Below are positions 6,272 through 10,439 of a DNA stretch of 10,439 nucleotides, one piece after another. The position numbers and the translations under genes are program-made. The stretch comes from Thiotrichales bacterium HSG1 (lineage in GTDB: Bacteria > Pseudomonadota > Gammaproteobacteria > Beggiatoales > Beggiatoaceae): the NCBI GenBank assembly GCA_030378125.1, contig JAUCGN010000048.1:1-10439 (forward strand). Direction: 5' to 3'. The notes beneath the pieces were generated by a model. It saw only the letters and a program-made list of their open reading frames with translations, was not told the origin of the DNA and searched no databases. Numbering within the stretch: position 1 is the stretch's first letter; each line of letters starts with the position of its first letter.

Positions 6272-6544
6272 TTATCCTCCAATATATATTTTCGTTGCTT
6301 TACGGCTAGGTATGATTGTTTTCAGAAAAATTTCATCTTCTGATTCTACATATGGAACTAGATAAGCATAATTGTTGACAGCCACAACAGAAATTAACTG
6401 AGTTGGGTAACGTACATTATTTGGATGTGGATATACGTCTAATTCATCACCATTACTTATATGAAATACAATTTCTTCAAAAGAAATACCTCTTTCTTTC
6501 TTCAAAATTTCATTCTTTTCTTGGTTCCAATTATAAGTTTTCAT
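6272..6544 (-). CDS. BrnT-like toxin of the second toxin-antitoxin pair
   Basis: A 90-residue protein, MKTYNWNQEKNEILKKERGI, with the conserved toxin pattern: N-terminal W-x-x-E-K-N, then ISFEEIVFHISNGDELDVYPHPN, a central VAVNNYAYLVPYVESEDEIF, and the C-terminal FLKTIIPSRKATKIYI. It resembles BrnT (RelE-fold RNase) but belongs to the shorter sub-family that keeps PSRKAT. No Shine-Dalgarno precedes the ATG at 6544, but TATAAT lies at 6552-6547, only two bases upstream. If that is a -10 box the mRNA would start at about the ATG and be leaderless; no convincing -35 is seen. It precedes its antitoxin and shares its cassette. Confidence 0.82.
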   Translation of the reverse strand: MKTYNWNQEKNEILKKERGISFEEIVFHISNGDELDVYPHPNNVRYPTQLISVVAVNNYAYLVPYVESEDEIFLKTIIPSRKATKIYIGG

Positions 6545-6576
6545 ACATTATAAATAATTGTACTATCTGTATTTAA

Positions 6577-6629
6577 ACCTAACACCATTCTTGAGCCGCC
6601 GATAGGTCGGGAGCAAGACAAAGTTAGCA
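6577..6629 (-). other. attC site 7
   Basis: R'' TGCTAAC at 6629-6623, one base different from the usual TTCTAAC, and R' GTTAGGT at 6583-6577. The R''-side arm CTTGCTC faces GGCTCAAG, the third site with the mismatched arms seen at sites 2 and 4. It closes the secreted-protein cassette. Confidence 0.88.
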
Positions 6630-6656
6630 CATTTTTAGGTTTAATTTGGGCCAGAT

Positions 6657-7343
6657 TTAATTCGAGCCTGACCCCTTTTTTAATTGAGGAACAAGCAACC
6701 GCACTAAAGGTGCCGCATCACCTAAGTTAGTTTGCTTCATTTTATAGTGAACTTTCTTATGTCCATTACACAATGAAGCTAAAGGTTCTAAAGTGAGGCT
6801 AACGGTACTCAACCAACCACCAAATGAATAAGCAGCTAATATATCAATAACTGTTCCGCTACTTAATTGACAAGCTTGTTTTTCAAGGTTTCTGTCTAAA
6901 TACAAAGTCACATCATCAAAAATGGCAAAAACACTCTTTGTCGATTTTGAATCACAGCTTGATTTAAATAGACGATCATTGCTGCCTAAATAAGGAATTG
7001 TAATAGCTCCTTGATCTGTTAAATAGACAAAAGTTGTAGGTAAAAAAGAATTCTTTTTCTTTTTTGTTCCGATCAAAAGTTGATCCCCCTTTTTTATATC
7101 TATTTTCCATCCACTTATACTATCTTGATAAGAGTAATTATCTTCAAATGTTGCGATACAATAATTTTTCCAGTTGCTTGGTATTTCTATTGCACGAGCA
7201 GTGTATTCAGCAGGACATACCTGTTCAGACCGATAAAGACTTCCGTCTTCATCAATACATGAATACATCTTTTCTTCTGCAAACACGGATGAAAATAATA
7301 ATAACCCGATCAATGATAAATTTACCTTTAGAGTGTATCTCAT
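6657..7343 (-). CDS. Secreted protein with N-terminal DUF4124-like segment
   Basis: A 228-residue protein. The ATG at 7343 has GGAAA about nine bases upstream. A clear signal peptide (MRYTLKVNLSLIGLLLFSSV, cut after FA-E) predicts export to the periplasm. Immediately after it, KMYSCIDEDGSLYRSEQVCP matches the DUF4124 pattern (Y-x-C-x-D-x-D-G then a C-P about ten residues on), a short domain found at the N-terminus of many exported proteobacterial proteins and of unknown function. The rest has at least five further Cys, a KKKK turn near residue 95, and beta-rich segments (FAIFDDVTLYLDR, GTVIDILAAYSFGGW) that I cannot assign. The last residues (KKGSGSN) are encoded by the GGGGTCAGGCTCG trailer shared with other cassettes, so the C-terminus may have been extended into the trailer. 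It is the only gene of its cassette. Confidence 0.75.
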   Translation of the reverse strand: MRYTLKVNLSLIGLLLFSSVFAEEKMYSCIDEDGSLYRSEQVCPAEYTARAIEIPSNWKNYCIATFEDNYSYQDSISGWKIDIKKGDQLLIGTKKKKNSFLPTTFVYLTDQGAITIPYLGSNDRLFKSSCDSKSTKSVFAIFDDVTLYLDRNLEKQACQLSSGTVIDILAAYSFGGWLSTVSLTLEPLASLCNGHKKVHYKMKQTNLGDAAPLVRLLVPQLKKGSGSN

Positions 7344-7377
7344 TTAAATATTTCCATGATTATGTTTTATGAACACT

Positions 7378-7430
7378 ACCTAACACCATTCTTGAGCCGC
7401 CAAAGGTCGGCCTCCAAGATTAAGTTAGAA
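7378..7430 (-). other. attC site 8
   Basis: R'' TTCTAAC, R' GTTAGGT (a full GTTRRRY match), 53 bp, CTTG[G]AG paired with CTCAAG. It closes a cassette without a gene. Confidence 0.9.
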
Positions 7431-7528
7431 CTATATCTAATATCCTAAATTATATCAACTTCACTTTGAACAAGATTTAACGGATTAAAAGATGGACAGG
7501 ATTAAATCCAAACTGATAACCAAACTAA
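7384..7528 (-). repeat. Gene-less 145-bp cassette
   Basis: Apart from attC 8 it holds about 92 bp with no usable frame on either strand. The part next to the attC (ATCCTAAATTATATCAACTT then CACTTTGAAC on the + strand) resembles the start of the repeated body at 8846 and 9776, so it may be a fourth, mostly replaced relative. The remainder contains GGATTAAAAG and GGACAGGATTAAATCC, a repetitive TTAATCC-type sequence. Confidence 0.65.
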
Positions 7529-7574
7529 CACCCCTCTTCACCCGCCAAAAGTCGGGTGCAAGGGCAAGTTAGAA
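7523..7574 (-). other. attC site 9
   Basis: R'' TTCTAAC, R' GTTAGTT, 52 bp. The arms CTT[G]CACCCG and CGGGTGAAG pair perfectly apart from one extra G, a clean textbook attC stem. It closes the nuclease-like cassette. Confidence 0.92.
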
Positions 7575-7575
7575 C

Positions 7576-8103
7576 TTATTTAAGAGTGCCTCTTTCAGCA
7601 TCGAAGTAAAAGTTTTTAGCAGTATCATTCTTTTTAAACTTCTTCAAATACTCTGTTTTTACAAAATCAAATTTCATGGCTTTCAAAGGTGCAACAAATA
7701 TCTCGTTAGGATTATCAGGAGTTCCACCAACCCCAATAATTATAAATACTGGTACATTTTTATCAGTGGCATAATTGTTATATCGTTCCACTTGTATTTT
7801 CTTAGCCCAATTAATACCACCTTTATAATAGTTTTGTCGCCATTTACACTCCACTGCAAATATATGTTTGATATTTTTTAAGCGAAATTCAAACTCTAAA
7901 TCAGGATTTTTATTGGACTCGGCATATCTACCGTTTGTCCCTTTATCACTACGCCATTCCTTAAGTGTAAAATACCGTTTATCAAATTTGTTTACAATTA
8001 ATTGTTCAAATTTATCACCTTTTTCTTTGGCTGTATTTTGTACACTTTCTTTTTTATATGACGAAAAACCTAACCATTTAAAAATAATATTTAGTAAATT
8101 CAT
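7576..8103 (-). CDS. PD-(D/E)XK nuclease-like protein
   Basis: A 175-residue protein starting MNLLNIIFKWLGF at 8103. The order of conserved groups fits a PD-(D/E)XK endonuclease core: a helix with Glu33 (EKGDKFEQLIVNKF), Pro67-Asp68 (NKNPDLEFEFR) at the end of a beta-hairpin, and Glu85-Cys-Lys87 (FAVECKWRQ) on the next strand. VPVFIIIGVGGTPDNPNEIF then gives the following core strand. Asp68, Glu85 and Lys87 would bind the metal and catalyse phosphodiester cleavage. No DNA-recognition or helicase domain is attached, so the target is unknown. Possible roles include restriction-like defence and DNA repair. A short frame, MLRKKP, overlaps its start (CCATGA) but lacks properly spaced initiation signals. 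It is the sole gene of its cassette; its stop lies just inside attC 9. Confidence 0.78.
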   Translation of the reverse strand: MNLLNIIFKWLGFSSYKKESVQNTAKEKGDKFEQLIVNKFDKRYFTLKEWRSDKGTNGRYAESNKNPDLEFEFRLKNIKHIFAVECKWRQNYYKGGINWAKKIQVERYNNYATDKNVPVFIIIGVGGTPDNPNEIFVAPLKAMKFDFVKTEYLKKFKKNDTAKNFYFDAERGTLK

Positions 8104-8126
8104 GGTTTTTTCTTACGTAACATCTC

Positions 8127-8193
8127 CACTAACGCACATGTTAAACGGCACTAGACAAGGATGTAAAGTGTCCGCTTCAACGCCAAGTTATCC
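8127..8193 (-). other. Long-type attC site B
   Basis: R'' GGATAAC, spacer TTGGC, arm GTT[G]AAGCGG[A]CACT, loop of 14, arm AGTGCCGTTTAAC, R' GTTAGTG. Thirteen pairs (one G-T) with two unpaired bases on the R'' side. Confidence 0.82.
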
Positions 8194-8258
8194 TGAGTGT
8201 AGCCCACCCGCAGCGACTTGGAGAAGTGTAGCAAGGACGGAACGGTTCATCAGGATAA
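8133..8258 (-). repeat. Gene-less 126-bp cassette, copy B of the repeated unit
   Basis: Consists of long-type attC B plus about 60 bp bounded by GTTATCCTGA and its mirror (here TCAGGATAAC on the + strand). Directly followed by copy C, so the pair is a tandem array of one cassette. A + strand frame (GTRQGCKVSASTPSYPECSP) runs through it but continues across attC boundaries and is not credible as a gene. Confidence 0.85.
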
Positions 8259-8319
8259 CACCCATGTTAAACGGCACTAGACAAGGATGTAAAGTGTCCG
8301 ATTCAACGACTGGTTATCC
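8253..8319 (-). other. Long-type attC site C
   Basis: The R' box GTTATCC comes from copy B and is the perfect complement of R'' GGATAAC, giving a seven-pair hairpin base. The arms GTT[G]AATCGG[A]CACT and AGTGCCGTTTAAC have one mismatch. It is formed at the junction of the two tandem gene-less cassettes, which is direct evidence that these units behave as cassettes. Confidence 0.85.
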
Positions 8320-8384
8320 TGAGTGTAGTCCGACCGTAGCGACTTGGAGAAACGTAGCAAGGACGGAACGTTTCATCAGGATAA
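8259..8384 (-). repeat. Gene-less 126-bp cassette, copy C of the repeated unit
   Basis: The same length as copy B and similar to it, but with the spacer CAGTC instead of TTGGC between R'' and the arm, as in copies A and E. No gene. Next along is attC 10. Confidence 0.85.
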
Positions 8385-8437
8385 CACCGCTCTTCTCCCG
8401 CGCGGCTTTTTGCGTCGGGAGCAAGGCTAAGTTAGAA
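8379..8437 (-). other. attC site 10
   Basis: R'' TTCTAAC, R' GTTATCC from copy C, 59 bp. CTT[G]CTCCCG pairs with CGGGAGAAG with one unpaired G, and the loop is longer than in other short sites (ACGCAAAAAGCCGCG). It closes the cassette for the 88-residue protein. Confidence 0.9.
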
Positions 8438-8489
8438 TTAATTTCACTTTGACCACAATTATCTTAAGAGGTATATCTGGAATGATTTG

Positions 8490-8756
8490 TTATGTGATTT
8501 CAAGTAAAATGCTAGGATTTTTGTCTATCACTCCTTTGATAATCATATTTTTTAGGTCATCATGAACTATAAACCACATTGGATTACCAAATGTTTTAGG
8601 ATAGCCCTTATCTTCTTCATCACTTCCATTCCAACGCATGGCAATTACTTTATTTTTATTTTTCCAAATTCCATACGCTACTGAAAAACTGCCATTATCA
8701 AACAATACTTTTTTAACTTTAAAGTTTCCTGGATTAACATCTGTTGGCTTTGGCAT
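8490..8756 (-). CDS. Small cytoplasmic protein of unknown function
   Basis: An 88-residue protein, MPKPTDVNPGNFKVKKVLFD, starting at 8756 with the purine-rich AAGAAGAA upstream as a plausible ribosome site and TATAAT at 8782-8777 as a possible -10 box (no good -35). No signal peptide or membrane helix. The composition and pattern (FSVAYGIWKN, KVIAMRWNG, YPKTFGNPMWFIVHDDL) look like a compact alpha/beta or beta-sheet protein. I have an impression of similar hypothetical proteins sharing KxxAMRWNG and GYPxxFGNPxWF, but know no function. It is the only gene in its cassette. The real-gene call rests on orientation, placement against attC 10 and sensible composition. Confidence 0.75.
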   Translation of the reverse strand: MPKPTDVNPGNFKVKKVLFDNGSFSVAYGIWKNKNKVIAMRWNGSDEEDKGYPKTFGNPMWFIVHDDLKNMIIKGVIDKNPSILLEIT

Positions 8757-8791
8757 AATATTCTTCTTTTTTACAAATTATAAATACATTC

Positions 8792-8845
8792 ACCTAACAC
8801 CATTCTTGAGCCGCCGATAGGTCGGCCTCTAAGATAAAGTTAGAA
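8792..8845 (-). other. attC site 11
   Basis: R'' TTCTAAC, R' GTTAGGT, 54 bp. The R''-side arm CTTAGAG has a C-to-T change on the + strand relative to sites 1 and 8. It is nearly identical to site 14, because both belong to the duplicated gene-less cassette. Confidence 0.9.
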
Positions 8846-8975
8846 CCATATAAAATAATCTTAAAATTACCTTCCATCAACTTCATTTTGAACTATCAAA
8901 TTCAGATAAACAGTTTACAGCTAACAGACAGTACAAGAGAATTGAAAATAACTTAAGAACTATTAACCCAACTAA
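8798..8975 (-). repeat. Gene-less 178-bp cassette, copy 1 of a duplicated cassette
   Basis: The whole cassette, attC included, matches 9728-9904 with only a handful of differences. The body (8846-8969) contains a 32-residue hydrophobic - strand frame (VLKLFSILLYCLLAVNCLSE) with stop at 8883, but its only ATG lies inside attC 12 and neither start nor frame upstream is kept in copy 2. I treat it as non-coding. Confidence 0.82.
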
Positions 8976-9022
8976 CACCATTCTTGAGCCGCCGATAGGT
9001 CGGCTCCAAGACCAAGTTAGAG
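8970..9022 (-). other. attC site 12
   Basis: R'' CTCTAAC at 9022-9016, R' GTTAGTT at 8976-8970. One base of the loop region is missing relative to site 1 (GGTCGGCTCCAAG on the + strand), so CTTGGAG[C]CGACC is closer to its partner. The R'' box contains the stop codon of the zinc-ribbon gene. Confidence 0.9.
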
Positions 9023-9382
9023 TTGCACATTGTAAACACGCCAATATTTCCAGTTCCTGTATGCAGGTCTTGTGATAACCCAAACAGACCACCCGAAACC
9101 AAGAAACAAGATTAAGCCTGCAAGCACTTTCACAGCTAATGATTCTATGAATATACCACCTAAAAATATTACCAGCGGCAAAGTTCCCCACTGGATCAAT
9201 ACCTCATCAAATGGATGCACATTAATTATAAGCGGTGTTCCACACTCAGGACAAACAGCAATGCGTTTCCTAATTGTCTTGTTTATTGGCAATGGTATTG
9301 TAAAAAGAGCATCACCTATACCTTTCATCGGCATATAGCGATTTTTCAAATTTGTTTTACAATTAGGACAATGATAATTCAT
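9017..9382 (-). CDS. Zinc-ribbon protein with two membrane helices
   Basis: A 121-residue protein. The ATG at 9382 (MNYHCPNCKTNLKNR) is preferred over an in-frame TTG at 9388; there is no Shine-Dalgarno, and the ATG is only 13 bases inside the cassette. Cys5-x2-Cys8 and Cys44-x2-Cys47 (AVCPECG) form a four-cysteine zinc ribbon of about 43 residues, interrupted by a basic loop. Two hydrophobic segments follow, about 61-79 and 83-103, and the tail is aromatic and basic (RPAYRNWKYWRVYNVQL). The ribbon and the tail are therefore probably both cytoplasmic. No function is known to me. Its TAA stop lies inside the R'' box (CTCTAAC) of attC 12, so the attC forms part of the gene's end. Confidence 0.78.
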   Translation of the reverse strand: MNYHCPNCKTNLKNRYMPMKGIGDALFTIPLPINKTIRKRIAVCPECGTPLIINVHPFDEVLIQWGTLPLVIFLGGIFIESLAVKVLAGLILFLGFGWSVWVITRPAYRNWKYWRVYNVQL

Positions 9383-9388
9383 AGACAA

Positions 9389-9455
9389 CTCTAACCACTA
9401 TGTTAAGCGGCACTAGACAAGGATGTAAAGTGTCCGCTTCAACGCCAAGTTATCC
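9389..9455 (-). other. Long-type attC site D
   Basis: R'' GGATAAC, spacer TTGGC, arm GTT[G]AAGCGG[A]CACT, loop TTACATCCTTGTCT, arm AGTGCCGCTTAAC, R' GTTAGAG. Thirteen perfect pairs with two unpaired bases six pairs apart: the best-preserved long site. Confidence 0.85.
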
Positions 9456-9520
9456 TGAGTGTAGCCCGACCGTAGCGACTTGGAGAAGCGTAGCAAGGGC
9501 GGAACGTTTCATCAGGATAA
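9395..9520 (-). repeat. Gene-less 126-bp cassette, copy D of the repeated unit
   Basis: It shares spacer TTGGC with copy B. The half outside the attC is bounded by the 10-bp inverted pair GTTATCCTGA/TCAGGATAAC, with an inner GCCC/GGGC pair. No gene is seen on either strand. Confidence 0.85.
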
Positions 9521-9568
9521 CACACTGCTTCACCAGCCGTATAGGTCTGGTGCAAGAGCTAGTTAGCA
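9515..9568 (-). other. attC site 13
   Basis: R'' TGCTAAC, R' GTTATCC from copy D. CTT[G]CACCAG pairs perfectly with CTGGTGAAG, leaving one G unpaired. It makes up most of its 81-bp cassette. Confidence 0.9.
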
Positions 9569-9601
9569 GGCTCGCAATGTGTAAACGAGTCGACCTACTA
9601 A
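9521..9601 (-). repeat. Minimal 81-bp cassette
   Basis: Attachment site 13 plus about 33 bp (CGCAATGTGTAAACGAGTCG is the core on the + strand). It has no room for a gene or an obvious promoter. It lies between copies D and E of the 126-bp unit. Confidence 0.8.
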
Positions 9602-9662
9602 CCCCTATGTTAAGCGGCACTAGACAAGGATGTAAAGTGTCCGCTTTAACGACTGGTTATCC
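9596..9662 (-). other. Long-type attC site E
   Basis: R'' GGATAAC, spacer CAGTC, arm GTT[A]AAGCGG[A]CACT, arm AGTGCCGCTTAAC, R' GTTAGTA. As in site D but with A instead of G as the first unpaired base. Confidence 0.84.
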
Positions 9663-9727
9663 TGAGTGTAGCCCGACCGTAGCGACTTGGAGAAGCGTAG
9701 CAAGGGCGAAACGTTTCATCAGGATAA
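9602..9727 (-). repeat. Gene-less 126-bp cassette, copy E of the repeated unit
   Basis: It shares spacer CAGTC with copies A and C and is very close to copy D over the rest of its length. No gene. With copy D it flanks the 81-bp cassette. Confidence 0.85.
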
Positions 9728-9775
9728 CACCATTCTTGAGCCGCCGATAGGTCGGTCTCTAAGATTAAGTTAGAA
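9722..9775 (-). other. attC site 14
   Basis: R'' TTCTAAC, R' GTTATCC from copy E, 54 bp. Nearly identical to site 11 over the hairpin. Confidence 0.9.
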
Positions 9776-9904
9776 CCATATCAAATAATCCTAAAATTAC
9801 CTTCTATCAACTTCATTTTGAACTATCAAATTCAGATAAACAGTTTACAGCTAACAGACAGTACAAGAGAATTGAAAATAACTTAAGAACTATAACCCGA
9901 CTAA
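9728..9904 (-). repeat. Gene-less 177-bp cassette, copy 2 of the duplicated cassette
   Basis: The body (9776-9898) differs from 8846-8969 at about five positions, including a one-base deletion near the upstream end that breaks the small hydrophobic frame seen in copy 1. The stretch 9395-10113 as a whole (about 720 bp) holds no gene, only gene-less cassettes and repeat copies. Confidence 0.82.
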
Positions 9905-9951
9905 CACCGTTCTTCTCCCGCCAAAGGTCGGAGAGCAAGGGTAAGTTAGAA
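9899..9951 (-). other. attC site 15
   Basis: R'' TTCTAAC, R' GTTAGTC, 53 bp. CTT[G]CTCTCCG faces CGGGAGAAG; pairing is good with one unpaired G and one extra T. It closes the cassette of the gene cut by the window edge. Confidence 0.9.
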
Positions 9952-9957
9952 TTTATT

Positions 9958-10086
9958 GGACAATCCTAAAATTACGTTCCATCAATTTCACTTTAGAGCC
10001 ATCAAATGTAGATAAATAGTTTGCAGTAAATATATAGTACAAGTTAAATAGTTGATATTAAAAATAATTAAGAACTATTAACCCAA
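9958..10086 (-). repeat. Diverged third copy of the 124-bp cassette body
   Basis: It aligns end to end with 8846-8969 and 9776-9898, sharing CCTAAAATTAC, GTTCCATCAATTTCACTTT (CTTCCATCAACTTCATTTT in copy 1), the word ATCAAA and the far end TTAAGAACTATTAACCCAA. Where the other two copies run into an attC R' box (CTAAC), this one reads ATTCACGTTGACACG, with no attC, and then reaches the partial gene. Confidence 0.7.
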
Positions 10087-10113
10087 TTCACGTTGACACG
10101 ATTGTTATGTTCT

Positions 10114-10439
10114 TCATGCTTTACAATTTTCCACTAAAGAATATAGTTGCTCAGTTGAGCATATTCCAAAAATAGCATTTTCAGAAGATCGATATTCTTT
10201 CCATGCCTTTCTATTTTCATTAAGACTATTATTCAATAAATTTACAATTTTTTTGTCAAATTCAAAATCTACATAAATACCATCTTTTCTATATAAAGAT
10301 AGAAGTAATTTCTTCTGATTATGTTCAATTTTTATAGGCTGTTCTAATATAGTAGATAGGAAATTATCTACACTAAAAAATCTTGTTACATTATTAGTTG
10401 CTTTTATATTTACAAAAGTTTGATTATGATATTTTGATA
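10114..10439 (-). CDS. Partial gene of unknown function, N-terminus beyond the window
   Basis: A - strand frame is open from the right edge and ends with TGA at 10116-10114, giving 107 C-terminal residues. They include YHNQTFVNIKATNNVTRFFS, SLYRKDGIYVDFEFDKKIVN, NENRKAWKEYRSSENAIFGI and the end CSTEQLYSLVENCKA. The composition (Asn/Lys/Ile-rich, alternating strand and helix) is that of a soluble protein. I do not recognise a family. Orientation and its place upstream of attC 15 make it a cassette gene. It is separated from that attC by the diverged repeat at 9958-10086. The start and full length cannot be given. Confidence 0.65.
   Translation of the reverse strand, partial: SKYHNQTFVNIKATNNVTRFFSVDNFLSTILEQPIKIEHNQKKLLLSLYRKDGIYVDFEFDKKIVNLLNNSLNENRKAWKEYRSSENAIFGICSTEQLYSLVENCKA

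Larger units (their letters stand above)
3184..10439 (-). mobile_element. Sedentary-type integron cassette array, 20 attC sites, open at the right edge
   Basis: Twenty sites of 52-67 bp share an outer TTCTAAC-type R'' box and a GTTAG/GTTAT R' box read on the - strand, separated by an imperfect palindrome. Every intervening gene is on the - strand and ends just before an R'' box, the canonical cassette layout. The sequence is conserved on the R'' side and varies immediately after the R' GTTA. That is expected if the R' crossover (G/TTRRRY) joins each attC to the start of a different cassette. On this orientation attI and intI should lie to the right of the window; neither is present here. Cassette boundaries (at the C of each R' complement) are: 3190, 3861, 4488, 4793, 4903, 5457, 5926, 6583, 7384, 7529, 8133, 8259, 8385, 8798, 8976, 9395, 9521, 9602, 9728 and 9905. 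Expression presumably depends partly on cassette-borne promoters, because Pc is far away. Confidence 0.93.

Noticed and set aside
7868..8452. Long + strand frame with repeated TRQGCKVSASTPSYPECSP-like peptide, and a similar one at 9400-9750
   Set aside because: It is the translation of the 126-bp gene-less cassettes on the wrong strand; the frames run across attC boundaries and into an unrelated cassette, overlap the nuclease gene, and have no ribosome site.
8883..8981. 32-residue hydrophobic - strand peptide MVLVGLIVLKLFSILLYCLL
   Set aside because: The only ATG is inside attC 12, copy 2 lacks both the start and the upstream frame, and copy 3 has several stops. The frame looks like chance in a repeat, although short peptides cannot be fully excluded.
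3184..9951. CRISPR array
   Set aside because: The repeats are imperfect palindromes at irregular intervals of 80-800 bp with genes between them; there are no constant-length spacers or cas genes.

Overview
The window looks like part of the accessory chromosome of a low-GC gammaproteobacterium. The features that suggest this are a large periplasmic WD40-caspase protein of a type I associate with sulfur-oxidising (Beggiatoa/Thiothrix-like) and methanotrophic gammaproteobacteria, a YceK-type lipoprotein, a DUF4124-like secreted protein, and a sedentary (chromosomal) integron cassette array. The genus cannot be fixed from the sequence alone.

Layout. (1) Bases 1-172 hold only the end of an unrecognised open frame and the leader of the next gene. 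(2) Bases 173-3004, + strand: a 943-residue exported protein with WD40 repeats, a linker and a C-terminal caspase-like (peptidase C14) domain with an intact His/Cys pair. (3) Bases 3035-3166: a 132-bp AT-rich element with perfect 16-bp terminal inverted repeats, MITE-like, between that gene and the array. (4) Bases 3184-10439: an integron cassette array read on the - strand, with 20 recognisable attC sites in about 7.2 kb. The attI-proximal side, and any integrase gene, would lie beyond the right edge. The left end at 3184 is probably the distal end of the array.

Gene-bearing cassettes in + coordinate order encode: an HD-domain protein; a BrnT/BrnA-type toxin-antitoxin pair; a 63-residue one-helix membrane protein; a pilin-like protein; a YceK-type lipoprotein; a second BrnT-like toxin-antitoxin pair; a secreted DUF4124-like protein; a PD-(D/E)XK nuclease-like protein; an 88-residue protein of unknown function; a zinc-ribbon two-helix membrane protein; and an unrecognised gene cut by the window edge. 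Every one is on the - strand, in the canonical gene-to-attC orientation. They are a collection of independent units, not one pathway. The two TA pairs are the type of cassette commonly thought to stabilise large arrays, and the nuclease may be defensive.

Nine of the 20 cassettes carry no credible gene. Five of these are copies of one 110-126 bp unit that is little more than a 67-bp attC of a second architecture plus a second inverted-repeat stretch. One is only 81 bp long. Two are near-identical 177/178-bp cassettes, and a third diverged copy of their body sits downstream of the partial gene at the right edge with no attC between them. The coexistence of two attC architectures and the amplification of gene-less cassettes are the most unusual features of the window.
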